Shown here in pieces: positions 14,114 to 22,632 of a stretch of 35,727 nt of DNA. The notes below the pieces were generated by a model, which was not told where the DNA came from, did no database searches, and was given only the letters and a program-made list of their open reading frames with translations. The stretch spans positions 1 to 35,727 of the forward strand of contig NZ_JBHFPV010000008.1 in NCBI RefSeq assembly GCF_042611095.1. Reading direction: 5' to 3'. A program made the position numbers and the translations under genes. Position 1 is the first letter of the stretch. Every line of letters starts with the position of its first letter. The DNA is from Meishania litoralis (GTDB taxonomy: Bacteria > Bacteroidota > Bacteroidia > Flavobacteriales > Flavobacteriaceae).

Positions 14114-14476
14114 ATGAACCAATCTTTAATCCTGTTAAGACTACTTTTTACATTATCTCTTTTTTTAAAACCTGCCGGGTTTATAGATATTCGGTCGAAT
14201 AGCGGTGTGAAGAAAAATCGCCAGCAACAAGAAATTGTTAAAGAGGAAGCCTTTAAAGTGCTACAAATCAAGTGCAATTTCTGCCATGGTACCAAAAAAA
14301 GGACAGATGTATTTACACTCCAAAATATGGATTCATTGGCACCGGATATTTTCGATCAGGTTTTCGTAAAGAAACGAATGCCCAAAGGGAAGCAACCAAA
14401 ACTAACGATGGGTGAGCAGAAAGCTCTTGAGCGATGGTTGACAACACTGATAAATACATCAGAATCCAATGATTGA
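14114..14476 (+). CDS. Small exported c-type cytochrome-like protein
   Basis: The predicted protein has 120 residues. The ATG at 14114 opens a hydrophobic export signal of about 22 residues; the frame extends upstream but without a good leader. The heme motif C-N-F-C-H is at residues 54-58 and a Met in K-R-M-P-K-G could be the second axial ligand. It should be a periplasmic electron carrier or a membrane-tethered heme protein. The spacing and the K-K-R-T-D segment resemble the cytochrome domains found in PSD1 or planctomycete-type proteins, here as a separate small protein. An imperfect -7 box, CATATTTG, lies near 14058-14065. Confidence 0.85.
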   Translation: MNQSLILLRLLFTLSLFLKPAGFIDIRSNSGVKKNRQQQEIVKEEAFKVLQIKCNFCHGTKKRTDVFTLQNMDSLAPDIFDQVFVKKRMPKGKQPKLTMGEQKALERWLTTLINTSESND

Positions 14477-14494
14477 TGCATGAAAATGAGTATA

Positions 14495-14529
14495 CCCGCC
14501 GTAAATGTTCCGATGAACACTTCGGCGGG
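14495..14529. terminator. Stem-loop between convergent genes
   Basis: CCCGCCG (14495-14501) pairs with CGGCGGG (14523-14529), and TGTTC (14506-14510) pairs with GAACA (14515-14519) inside. The hairpin lies between the convergent cytochrome and CBS genes. There is no T-run on either side, so a classical intrinsic terminator is uncertain. Confidence 0.45.
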
Positions 14530-14556
14530 GCACCAAGCTATTTGTTAGGATAGTTC

Positions 14557-14976
14557 CTAAAATTGTTCGATCAAATAATTGATAAGGTCCGTGGTGGTCA
14601 CCATACCTACCAGTTCGTCATCATCGATAACCGGAATGGCATGGAACTCCTTTTTGGCCAGTATTTCGGCGACCTGTTTGATCGTCATGGTCGAAGATAC
14701 GCTAACGAGTTTTTTGGCCATTACCTGCTCGATAGTGAACATATTGTACACTGTGGTCTCTACCGTTTCTTCGTCTTCATCGACCGCATCGGCAAAACTG
14801 ATCCGCAAAAGATCGGTATAGCTAAGCATACCGATAACTTCTTTGCCGGAAACGACGGGAATATGCCTGATCTTGTGTCTTTTGAAAAGTAGTTCGGCGG
14901 TTTCAAGATTATCCGTTTTATTAAGGGTAATGACGTTTTTAGTCATTATCGTAGAAATTGGAGTTCTTTTTTTCAT
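14557..14976 (-). CDS. Protein with two CBS domains
   Basis: The predicted protein has 139 residues from the ATG at 14974-14976, or 146 if the in-frame ATG at 14995-14997 is used; the shorter form fits the usual M-K-K-R-x-P start of flavobacterial relatives. Two CBS motifs are seen: I-M-T-K-N-V-I-T-L-N with H-I-P-V-V-S-G, and V-M-A-K-K-L-V-S-V-S with H-A-I-P-V-I-D-D-D-E. Between them is an acidic stretch (D-E-D-E-E-T). CBS pairs bind adenine nucleotides and act as sensors. No partner domain is fused, so it may be a free-standing regulator. Confidence 0.92.
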   Translation of the reverse strand: MKKRTPISTIMTKNVITLNKTDNLETAELLFKRHKIRHIPVVSGKEVIGMLSYTDLLRISFADAVDEDEETVETTVYNMFTIEQVMAKKLVSVSSTMTIKQVAEILAKKEFHAIPVIDDDELVGMVTTTDLINYLIEQF

Positions 14977-15101
14977 TTCGAAAGATTTTAAATTCATCTT
15001 AAAAATACTTTCGATACGCCACAGGTACTATGACATAAGTCATACCTGGAATCAAAATGAAGTAAAAAGCAACCCTAAACTATCAAAAAAACGGCTAACG
15101 G

Positions 15102-16670
15102 CTATTTTGCTACATTGACGGCCCTTGTCTCTCGAATTACGGTAACCTTGACCTGACCGGGATAGGTCATATCGGTCTGGATTTTCTGGGAAATCTCAAA
15201 CGACAACTGTGCGGCCTTATCATCACTTACCTTTTCACTTTCAACTATTACACGAAGTTCCCTGCCCGCCTGAATGGCATAGGCCTTCTGAACCCCATTA
15301 AAGGCAAAGGCAATATCTTCAAGGTCTTTTAACCGTTGTATGTATGAATCGAGCACTTGTCTTCTCGCACCTGGCCTCGCTCCGCTGATCGCATCGCATA
15401 CCTGTACTATTGGCGATATCAAGGTTTTCATTTCAATTTCATCATGGTGCGCGCCAATGGCATTGCAGACATCTGGTTTTTCACCATATTTTTCTGCCCA
15501 TTGCATGCCCAAAATGGCGTGAGGGGTTTCTACTTCTGCTTCCGTATTAGGAACTTTTCCGATATCGTGCAATAGACCGGCACGTTTGGCCAACTTCGGG
15601 TTCAAGCCGAGTTCCGAAGCCATAACGCCGCAAAGTTTTGCCACTTCACGGGAATGTTGTAAAAGATTCTGTCCGTACGAAGATCGGTACTTCATGCGGC
15701 CAACCGCTCTGACCAATTCAGGATGCAGCCCATGTATGCCCAAATCGATGACCGTACGTTTGCCAATCTCGACAATTTCATTTTCAATCTGTTTTTCGGT
15801 CTTTTTTACAATTTCTTCGATCCTAGCGGGGTGGATTCTTCCATCAGTCACCAATTTATGCAAAGAAAGCCTTGCCACTTCGCGGCGAACCGAGTCAAAA
15901 CATGAAAGAATGATGGCCTCGGGGGTGTCGTCAACGACGATCTCAACACCAGTCGCGGCTTCCAAGGCCCTAATATTTCGACCTTCCCGACCTATTATTC
16001 TGCCCTTGACATCATCGGATTCCAAATTAAACACCGAGACACAATTCTCCACCGCTTCTTCGGTACCTATGCGCTGAATGGTATTGACCACTATTTTTCG
16101 TGCTTCTTGTTGTGCCGTAAGTTTGGCCTCCTCCAAAGTGGACTGAATGTAGGCCATGGCATCGGTCTTGGCGGTTTCCTTCAAAGATTCCAACAATTGG
16201 CTCTTTGCATCATCTGCCGACAGACCCGAGATTACCTCCAACTGCTGAACCTGGCTTTTGTGCAGTTTTTCAAGTTCCGCTTGTTTCTTGTCATAGAATT
16301 CCGCACGATGTTCGACTTCTTTTATCTTGTTCTCAAGCTGATCGTTCAGTTTTTTGTTCTTTGCCAGTTCATTGCTGACCTGAGATTCTTTATCGCGGGT
16401 ACGCTTTTCGGCCTCATTGATTTTCTTATCCTTACCGATGATCACTTTTTCATGTTCGGCCTTTAGTTCCAAAAACTTTTCCTTAGCCTGAAAGATCTTA
16501 TCTTTTTTGATGTTCTCTCCCTCAATTTTGGCATTCTTAAGAATGGCTTCAGATTCTTTTTTGGCATTGGCAAGCGTTTTCGAGGCTTTGCCCTTTTCAA
16601 GAAACTTGGCAATGGCGAACCCAATGGCGAGTCCGATTATTGCCGCAATTATCATCATAATACTGTCCAT
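15102..16670 (-). CDS. rny: Ribonuclease Y
   Basis: The predicted protein has 522 residues from the ATG at 16668-16670. An N-terminal membrane anchor (about residues 4-22) is followed by a long charged coiled coil (about 30-200), a KH domain with G-R-I-I-G-R-E-G-R-N-I-R (about 210-270), and an HD domain with H-S-R-E-V-A and L-L-H-D-I-G-K (about 335-430). This is the complete RNase Y architecture, the membrane-bound endoribonuclease that starts mRNA turnover. It lies downstream of the zapA operon, with a structured RNA in the 295-base space between them. Confidence 0.97.
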   Translation of the reverse strand: MDSIMMIIAAIIGLAIGFAIAKFLEKGKASKTLANAKKESEAILKNAKIEGENIKKDKIFQAKEKFLELKAEHEKVIIGKDKKINEAEKRTRDKESQVSNELAKNKKLNDQLENKIKEVEHRAEFYDKKQAELEKLHKSQVQQLEVISGLSADDAKSQLLESLKETAKTDAMAYIQSTLEEAKLTAQQEARKIVVNTIQRIGTEEAVENCVSVFNLESDDVKGRIIGREGRNIRALEAATGVEIVVDDTPEAIILSCFDSVRREVARLSLHKLVTDGRIHPARIEEIVKKTEKQIENEIVEIGKRTVIDLGIHGLHPELVRAVGRMKYRSSYGQNLLQHSREVAKLCGVMASELGLNPKLAKRAGLLHDIGKVPNTEAEVETPHAILGMQWAEKYGEKPDVCNAIGAHHDEIEMKTLISPIVQVCDAISGARPGARRQVLDSYIQRLKDLEDIAFAFNGVQKAYAIQAGRELRVIVESEKVSDDKAAQLSFEISQKIQTDMTYPGQVKVTVIRETRAVNVAK

Positions 16671-16773
16671 GGTTTGAAAATTAACTGTTAATCTAAAAAG
16701 GCAGATGCATCTCAACAAAAATGTTCATCGACGCCCTGGCCGTTTATTGTGTCCACGCCTTTTGGCACGGTAC

Positions 16774-16943
16774 AAAAAAACCCACATTGGAGAAGTTTTG
16801 TACAAACTCCATAAAACAGGTTTAGGGCTACAAGACTGATCAAGGATCCTTATACTAGTAAGGCCTGCTTTTACAATCTAAACTCACCCTTTTTAAACAA
16901 ATTAATGTTGAGTTCGTCAAAAGATATTACCAATGTGGGCAGT
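16774..16943 (-). ncRNA. ssrS: 6S RNA candidate
   Basis: On the minus strand, CCCACATTGG (16939-16930) pairs perfectly with CCAATGTGGG (16790-16781), followed by seven T, so the ends of a transcript of about 165 bases close on each other and terminate. A second stem just inside pairs TTTTG and GAACTC with GAGTTTGT and CAAAA. Toward the middle lies an open region and a hairpin CCTTA-ctagta-TAAGG. A closing stem, internal helix, central bubble and terminal loop are the 6S RNA plan, which regulates RNA polymerase by mimicking an open promoter. The position between zapA and rny supports it, since 6S genes are often beside zapA. There is no covariance search behind this call. Confidence 0.7.
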
Positions 16944-16965
16944 AACTATATTTATTTAAAAGAAC

Positions 16966-17262
16966 TTATTTTATGCCAAGCTTCGTGTTGACCAAGCCAT
17001 CGAGCGCTTTTAAGCGCTCCAGCGCTTCCAAATTGCCCTGAGATTGATCAATGCCTTTTTGCTCTATTTTCGAGGCAAACTGTAGGGCACACATGGCAAG
17101 AACGTCTTGCTTATCCCTAACGGCATAGCTCTGCTCGAACTTCTTGGCCAGCTGTTCTATGTTTTTTGCCGCTTTTCGCAACCCCTCTTCTTGACTTGGG
17201 TCAATGGTCAGGGGATAAACCCTGTCCGCGATAGAAAGCTTGATTTTGAGCTTTTCCGACAT
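16966..17262 (-). CDS. zapA: Cell division protein ZapA
   Basis: The predicted protein has 98 residues. The N-terminal part (K-I-K-L-S-I-A-D-R-V-Y-P-L-T) is the usual ZapA beta-strand region and the second half is a charged helix with the L-A-M-C-A-L-Q segment expected before the coiled coil. ZapA cross-links FtsZ filaments at the division site. The gene lies 12 bases downstream of a coiled-coil protein gene and upstream of the 6S-like RNA and rny, the order I expect in Flavobacteriaceae. Confidence 0.93.
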   Translation of the reverse strand: MSEKLKIKLSIADRVYPLTIDPSQEEGLRKAAKNIEQLAKKFEQSYAVRDKQDVLAMCALQFASKIEQKGIDQSQGNLEALERLKALDGLVNTKLGIK

Positions 17263-17274
17263 ACTATTATAACA

Positions 17275-17565
17275 TCACTCCGAGAGCTGCGATATGCAAT
17301 GATCCAGCTCTCTGATCAATGTATTGATTTTAAGCTTAGCTTCTGTTTTATTGGTATTACTGCCAAGCATCGAATTGGCGAGTCTTAATGAATTGTACTT
17401 TTCTTCCCATTCCGAAACGGTGGTCTTGGTATTGTCTCGATCGTTTCGCAAAGAAATCAGTTCGTTCTCCAGCTTGGTATTGGTTTGGCTGAGCAACTCC
17501 ATCTTATGCAATAACTTACTGATCTTATTTTCAAGGGAATCAACGATTTTGACCAATTCACTCAT
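17275..17565 (-). CDS. Small coiled-coil protein upstream of zapA
   Basis: The predicted protein has 96 residues and is nearly all coiled coil with heptad Leu/Ile spacing (L-E-N-K-I-S-K-L-L-H-K-M-E-L-L). It ends L-I-R-E-L-D-H-C-I-S-Q-L-S-E. It lies 12 bases before zapA and likely shares its promoter. Size and context suggest a ZapB-like division accessory protein, but I see no diagnostic sequence for ZapB and leave it unnamed. Confidence 0.85.
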   Translation of the reverse strand: MSELVKIVDSLENKISKLLHKMELLSQTNTKLENELISLRNDRDNTKTTVSEWEEKYNSLRLANSMLGSNTNKTEAKLKINTLIRELDHCISQLSE

Positions 17566-17588
17566 ACTCTAATTCAATGCTCATCAAA

Positions 17589-17619
17589 CAAAGTTAACAT
17601 ACATCTGACGACTTAGCAA
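17589..17619 (-). promoter_or_regulatory. Promoter of the zapA operon
   Basis: On the minus strand, TTG (17619-17617) and TAACTTTG (17596-17589) match the Bacteroidetes -33 and -7 elements with a spacing of about 20. The coiled-coil gene starts 24 bases downstream. It likely drives the coiled-coil gene and zapA. Confidence 0.6.
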
Positions 17620-17701
17620 TACTTTTCACAATTATTCTCAAGCATACTTTTATCGAAGAAATATCGTTGAATAACATGTACACGATTTTTATGGAACAGA
17701 G

Positions 17702-17733
17702 TTGCACCTATTGCATGCGAATAATTACTTTCG
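17702..17733 (+). promoter_or_regulatory. Promoter of the M23 peptidase gene
   Basis: TTG (17702-17704) and TACTTTCG (17726-17733) resemble the -33 and -7 elements, with one mismatch in the latter and a spacing of 21. The peptidase gene begins 17 bases downstream. Confidence 0.45.
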
Positions 17734-17750
17734 TATCCATTTAAATAGCT

Positions 17751-19448
17751 ATGGTCAGAGCAATCATCTTTTTACTCCTTGCCCCATTTTTTTCTTCGAC
17801 GGTCTTCGCCCAAGAAAAATATCCTCAAGACACATTCCGGTCTCCCCTTGATATTCCTTTGGTACTGGCCGGTACTTTCGGTGAGCTTAGATCGAACCAT
17901 TTTCATGGCGGGATCGATATAAAAACACAACAGCGGCAAGGGCTTCCCGTTTATGCCATAGGCGATGGCAGTGTTACGCGCATAAAGGTCTCTTTATGGG
18001 GTTACGGCAAGGTGCTCTATGTGGCGCACCCAAACGGTTACACCTCTGTTTATGCACATCTTCAGAAATTTTCCCCTGAGATAGAAGAATACATCAAAAA
18101 GGTACAATATCAAAAAAGATCGTATGAGGTCGAGGTATTTCCCGACTATGGCGAGGTCAAGGTCGAAAAAGGCAAGGTCATCGCCTATAGCGGTAATACC
18201 GGAGGGTCTTCTGGGCCACACCTACATTTCGAAATACGGAACAGTATCTCGGAAAAACCGACAAATCCCCTGCTATATGGATTGGAAGTGCGAGACGCTA
18301 CCAATCCAATATTGAACAGACTATATGCTTATCCACTTTCAGAGGATGCCCAAGTCAACCAAAATGCAAACAAGGTCGAGGTCAACTTCACCAAACAAAA
18401 AGATGGATCCTTTCTTGCCGACAAAGTAACGGCCATAGGTACGATAGGTTTCGGTTTTGTAGGTTATGACAGACAAGATCTGGCAGCCAATAAGAATGGC
18501 GTCTATTCGGTGCGACAATTGGTAAACGGCAAGGAGTACACAAATTATGACTTTGAGAGTTTTTCATACTCAGAGACGCGTTATATCAATACATTGATCG
18601 ATTTTGACCACTACGCCAAATACCGTTCAAAAATTCAGAAGCTCTTCAAATCGCCCGGTAATCGACTTAGCATTTACAATACGCTTGAAAACGACGGGAA
18701 GATCAATATTAAGGAAGGATTATCGTACAATGTAGAGGTTCTCATACAGGATCTTGCCGGAAACACGACCAAGGTGGTCATTCCGGTGGAAGGAAGACAA
18801 GCGCAGCTGAAGTCGGAAAGGGCCTCGGAAAAAACCGACACCTATGTGATCGCCAAAAAGCCCAACAATTACGATCTTGGCGGTGCAAAGGTCTATTTTC
18901 CCGCAAATACCTTTTATGACGATTTCTATATCGATCTAAAAAAAGGAAAGGATACTGTGACGATTCACCACAACGGGGTGCCGGCCCACAGGAACTTTAC
19001 CATTACTTTCGATGTTTCAAAATATTCAGAAGAAGATCTTAAGCAGCTTTTTATAGCTCGCCTTGACGATAAGCTAAGGCCCGAATTTGCATCTACCTTT
19101 AAAAGGGGAAGCACTTTCACTACTCGAACACGTAACCTGGGCACTTACGCTTTGGCCAAAGATACTGTCGCTCCAAAGGTAAGCACCAAAAACTTTAAGG
19201 AAAAACAGTGGCTGAACAATTACAAATATTTGAGCCTTCGTATTTCAGATGACCTTAGCGGTATAGACACCTACTCGGCAACGCTCAATGGTGAATGGAT
19301 CTTGATGGAATACGAACCCAAGACCAAGACGTTGACCTACAATTTCGACGACAAGATATTGGACAAGAAACAATGCGAACTTAAGGTCGTCGTCACCGAC
19401 AACGTCGGAAACACTACAACACACATTACTTCTTTTTATAGAAAATAG
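17751..19448 (+). CDS. M23-family metallopeptidase, secreted
   Basis: The predicted protein has 565 residues with a signal peptide cleaved after about residue 20 (V-F-A-Q). The peptidase domain spans about residues 35-175. Zinc ligands are His52 and Asp56 in H-G-G-I-D and His159 in H-L-H-F-E, with His157 as further catalytic residue. The remaining 380 residues are beta-rich with no second known catalytic motif, and residues about 475-560 look like an Ig-like module (S-D-D-L-S-G-I-D-T-Y). It should cut peptidoglycan cross-bridges in the periplasm. The TonB-dependent receptor gene begins 3 bases after its stop, so they share a transcript. Confidence 0.93.
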   Translation: MVRAIIFLLLAPFFSSTVFAQEKYPQDTFRSPLDIPLVLAGTFGELRSNHFHGGIDIKTQQRQGLPVYAIGDGSVTRIKVSLWGYGKVLYVAHPNGYTSVYAHLQKFSPEIEEYIKKVQYQKRSYEVEVFPDYGEVKVEKGKVIAYSGNTGGSSGPHLHFEIRNSISEKPTNPLLYGLEVRDATNPILNRLYAYPLSEDAQVNQNANKVEVNFTKQKDGSFLADKVTAIGTIGFGFVGYDRQDLAANKNGVYSVRQLVNGKEYTNYDFESFSYSETRYINTLIDFDHYAKYRSKIQKLFKSPGNRLSIYNTLENDGKINIKEGLSYNVEVLIQDLAGNTTKVVIPVEGRQAQLKSERASEKTDTYVIAKKPNNYDLGGAKVYFPANTFYDDFYIDLKKGKDTVTIHHNGVPAHRNFTITFDVSKYSEEDLKQLFIARLDDKLRPEFASTFKRGSTFTTRTRNLGTYALAKDTVAPKVSTKNFKEKQWLNNYKYLSLRISDDLSGIDTYSATLNGEWILMEYEPKTKTLTYNFDDKILDKKQCELKVVVTDNVGNTTTHITSFYRK

Positions 19449-19451
19449 TAC

Positions 19452-21917
19452 GTGAAATGCGCTAGGTACATTCTTCTATTGCTGCTTTGTGGTCTTGACC
19501 TTATAAATGCTCAAACGGCCACGATTACGGGAGTAGTACTGGAAGAAGGAAACAAACCACTTGGCGATGTCAACATTTCTTCGATATCGAACGGCACCTC
19601 TACCACATCGGATGGGTTCTACGTACTGTCCATTACCGCCGATCAGGCCACCACAATAACTTTTTCGCACATTGGCCATGAAAACATCGTTCTTGAAAAC
19701 CTCGTGCTCACCACCAACGAGACCTATGAGTTCAATCCGGTGATGAAAAAGGATACGATACAAGTTGACGGCGTCACCGTTACCCCTACCGGCGAAAAGA
19801 GTGTCGATAATATATTGGTGGTTTCACCCAATGTAATCCGTAAAATCCCGGGTGCCAATGCAGGGGTAGAAAACGTTTTGAAGTTACTGCCGGGCGTGGC
19901 CTCGAACAACGAGCTAAGCACCCAATACTCGGTAAGGGGAGGCAACTATGACGAGAACTTGGTCTATATCAATGAAATTGAGGTATATAGGCCCTTCTTG
20001 ATTCGATCGGCCCAACAAGAAGGGTTTAGTTTCGTAAATAGTGACATGGTGCAGAACGTGAAGTTTTCTTCCGGAGGGTTTCAGGCCAAATATGGAGATA
20101 AATTGTCGTCGGTATTGGATATCACCTATAAAAATCCGATTGCCCTTGGTATTCAGATGGACCTCAGCTTGTTAGGTGCCAGCGCCGCCATCGAGACCAT
20201 TTCTAAAAATAAGAACTTTAGCAGCGTTTCGGGGCTGCGCTATAGAAACAACTCGATTTTGGTCAATAGCCAACAGACCAAGGCCAATTTCAATCCTACT
20301 TTCGTCGATTTACAAAGCTATCTCACTTTTCGATTTTCGAAAAAACTACATTTCAATTTTTTGGGCAATGTATCGGTAAACGACTATCGTAACGAACCTA
20401 TCAGTAGACAGACCAATTTTGGTACTCTAACAGACCCTCGGGCATTGATAGTCGACTATGAGGGCAATGAAAAGAACAGATACAATACGGCCCTTGGGGC
20501 ATTGAAAGCAACATATTTGATCGAGGATAACTTGGCGTTAAAATTAATTTCATCGATTTATCATACGACCGAAGAAGAGCATTCAGACATTATAGCAACT
20601 TATGAATTAGGGGAGGTCGACACGAATCTCGACAGTTCAGATCTTGGCGATGCCACTGCATCAAAAGGAATAGGTTCGCAGCGCAACAGGGCCCGAAACA
20701 ATCTAGATGCACTTATTTTCAACCTTGCCCAAAAAGGCTTTTACACCAAAGATGAAAGTGTACTGGAATGGGGCATAAAATATACCCATGAAGACATTCG
20801 AGACGAATTGAGGGAGTCGGAATTCATAGATTCGGCAGGTTTTTCGGTACGTCCCCCAAGGTCCGGGTTCGTGAACGATCAACCCGAAGACCCGTTCAAC
20901 GCACCCATAGAACCTTATACCGGAATTACCTCACGAAACCTTATCAAAACGAACCGCTTCTCAGGTTTTGCCCAATTTAGCCAAAGACATGACTGGAGCG
21001 GAAATGTATTCTATTATAACCTTGGCGCAAGATCTCAATACTGGACAGTGAGCGGAACAAATGTCACCAAAGTATCAAATGTGGTATTCAGCCCAAGAGT
21101 GCAATTTGCCCTTAAACCGGATTGGAAAAAAGACATGCTTTTTAGGCTTTCGGGCGGTGTTTACCACCAACCTCCTTTCTATAGGGAATTGCGCGACAGT
21201 ACGGGAATAGTACGGTCGAATGTCAGGGCACAAAAATCACTTCATATCGTTTACGGAAGCGAATATAGTTTTCTGCTTTGGGGCCGACCGTTTACCATGG
21301 TCAATGAGGCCTATTATAAGAACCTTGAGAATGTCAATCCATATACATTGCAAGATGTTCGCATTCGATATGCCGCGAAAAACAATGCATCTGCCTATGT
21401 ATACGGCGCAGAATTTCGATTGAACGGTGCTTTCGTGCCGGGCACCGAGTCTTGGCTTAGCATAGGTTATTTAAAAACGGAAGAAAACATAAACGAAAGA
21501 GGTTACATTTCGAGACCCACCGACCAGCGGTTAAAAGTGGGCATCCTGTTTCAAGATTATATTCCCGATATGCCCAATTTGCGCATGTTTCTCAACCTGC
21601 TCTATAGCACCGGTGTGCCGGGCGGGTCTCCAAGCTATGCCGACCCCTACATATTTCAAAACAGATTAAGGGATTATAAACGTGCCGATTTGGGAATTTC
21701 CCATATTTTTGTGGGTGGTGAAACGAAATACCCTAAAAAACATTGGCTCGGCAACCTTAAAGAATTAAGTGCAGGTGTCGAGGTCTTTAACCTTTTTAAC
21801 AACCAGAACTCCATCACCAACACATGGGTGAGGGACGTTGACAGTAAAAATGAGTTCGCCATCCCTAATTTCATGACATCGCGGGTACTGAACCTCCGAT
21901 TGAAAATGCGCTTTTAA
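19452..21917 (+). CDS. TonB-dependent outer-membrane receptor
   Basis: The predicted protein has 821 residues and starts with GTG, since no ATG lies in frame between the stop of the previous gene (19448) and the signal peptide (residues 1-20, ending I-N-A-Q). Next comes a CarboxypepD_reg-like domain (about 22-105, with G-D-V-N-I-S-S), a plug domain (about 115-225, with V-E-N-V-L-K-L-L-P-G-V and S-V-R-G-G-N-Y-D-E-N), and a beta-barrel that ends in R-L-K-M-R-F with a C-terminal Phe. The protein has no SusD partner, so it is unlikely to be a polysaccharide importer; the ligand is unknown. It is co-transcribed with the M23 peptidase. Confidence 0.93.
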   Translation: MKCARYILLLLLCGLDLINAQTATITGVVLEEGNKPLGDVNISSISNGTSTTSDGFYVLSITADQATTITFSHIGHENIVLENLVLTTNETYEFNPVMKKDTIQVDGVTVTPTGEKSVDNILVVSPNVIRKIPGANAGVENVLKLLPGVASNNELSTQYSVRGGNYDENLVYINEIEVYRPFLIRSAQQEGFSFVNSDMVQNVKFSSGGFQAKYGDKLSSVLDITYKNPIALGIQMDLSLLGASAAIETISKNKNFSSVSGLRYRNNSILVNSQQTKANFNPTFVDLQSYLTFRFSKKLHFNFLGNVSVNDYRNEPISRQTNFGTLTDPRALIVDYEGNEKNRYNTALGALKATYLIEDNLALKLISSIYHTTEEEHSDIIATYELGEVDTNLDSSDLGDATASKGIGSQRNRARNNLDALIFNLAQKGFYTKDESVLEWGIKYTHEDIRDELRESEFIDSAGFSVRPPRSGFVNDQPEDPFNAPIEPYTGITSRNLIKTNRFSGFAQFSQRHDWSGNVFYYNLGARSQYWTVSGTNVTKVSNVVFSPRVQFALKPDWKKDMLFRLSGGVYHQPPFYRELRDSTGIVRSNVRAQKSLHIVYGSEYSFLLWGRPFTMVNEAYYKNLENVNPYTLQDVRIRYAAKNNASAYVYGAEFRLNGAFVPGTESWLSIGYLKTEENINERGYISRPTDQRLKVGILFQDYIPDMPNLRMFLNLLYSTGVPGGSPSYADPYIFQNRLRDYKRADLGISHIFVGGETKYPKKHWLGNLKELSAGVEVFNLFNNQNSITNTWVRDVDSKNEFAIPNFMTSRVLNLRLKMRF

Positions 21918-21969
21918 AGTGGGCAAATAAACATACTAATTAGGTGAATTTCAATGAAGATGATTTGAT

Positions 21970-22632
21970 ATGCAACGATCTATTCTTACAATATTTTGTT
22001 TTTTGGCAATCAACGCGGCAACTGCCCAAAAAAATATTTATGAAAGTGCCAAATTTGATGACCTTAGTGCCGAACATGAAACCTTGGCCATACTTCCATT
22101 TTTGACCCATCTTGACCTAAAGGATGAAATCGCCGAAGATGAGCTAAAGACCCTAAAAGAGAAAGAAGGGCTGGCGGTCCAAGATGCCCTGGAAACCTAT
22201 TTTTCTAAACGTAAAAAAAAGAAGAAATTCTCGGTAGAGTTCCAGAATGTAGATAATACCAATGCCATTCTTGCCCAAAACAATATCTCTTATGAAAACA
22301 TCGATGTATACACGGTAAAACAATTGAGCGAAATTTTGGGGGTGGACGGAATCATTAGCGGCAATCTACATCTCAACATCTTATTGTCAAAAGGGGTTTC
22401 GACAGATTTCAGTTTTATGGATTATTTTTCGGGAGATGCCAACTACGGGCGCATCGGCATAAAGATAAGCGATGCGGTTACCGGAAAGTTACTTTGGAAA
22501 TACGAAAAGGAAATCAACAAAAAGTCGGGCAAAAACACTGTTGACCTTATCGACCGCATGATGAGATTGGCAACGCGCAAATTTCCGTACGAACGTGAAA
22601 GGAAAAGAAACAGAAAAAAAGGCAAGGATTAG
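21970..22632 (+). CDS. Secreted protein of unknown function
   Basis: The predicted protein has 220 residues with a signal peptide ending at about A-T-A-Q (residue 20). It contains E-T-L-A-I-L-P-F and G-V-D-G-I-I-S-G-N-L-H-L, segments resembling the TolB/LpoB/CsgG-like fold, where such proteins sense or bind partners in the periplasm, and a late R-I-G-I-K-I-S-D-A-V-T-G-K-L-L-W-K-Y strand. The C-terminus is strongly basic. It follows the TonB-receptor gene by 52 bases and its 3' end overlaps the convergent cysteine desulfurase gene by 4 bases. Confidence 0.8.
   Translation: MQRSILTIFCFLAINAATAQKNIYESAKFDDLSAEHETLAILPFLTHLDLKDEIAEDELKTLKEKEGLAVQDALETYFSKRKKKKKFSVEFQNVDNTNAILAQNNISYENIDVYTVKQLSEILGVDGIISGNLHLNILLSKGVSTDFSFMDYFSGDANYGRIGIKISDAVTGKLLWKYEKEINKKSGKNTVDLIDRMMRLATRKFPYERERKRNRKKGKD

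Noticed and set aside
15586..16077. + strand open frame of 163 codons
   Set aside because: It is antisense to rny, in the KH/HD coding region, with no own features.
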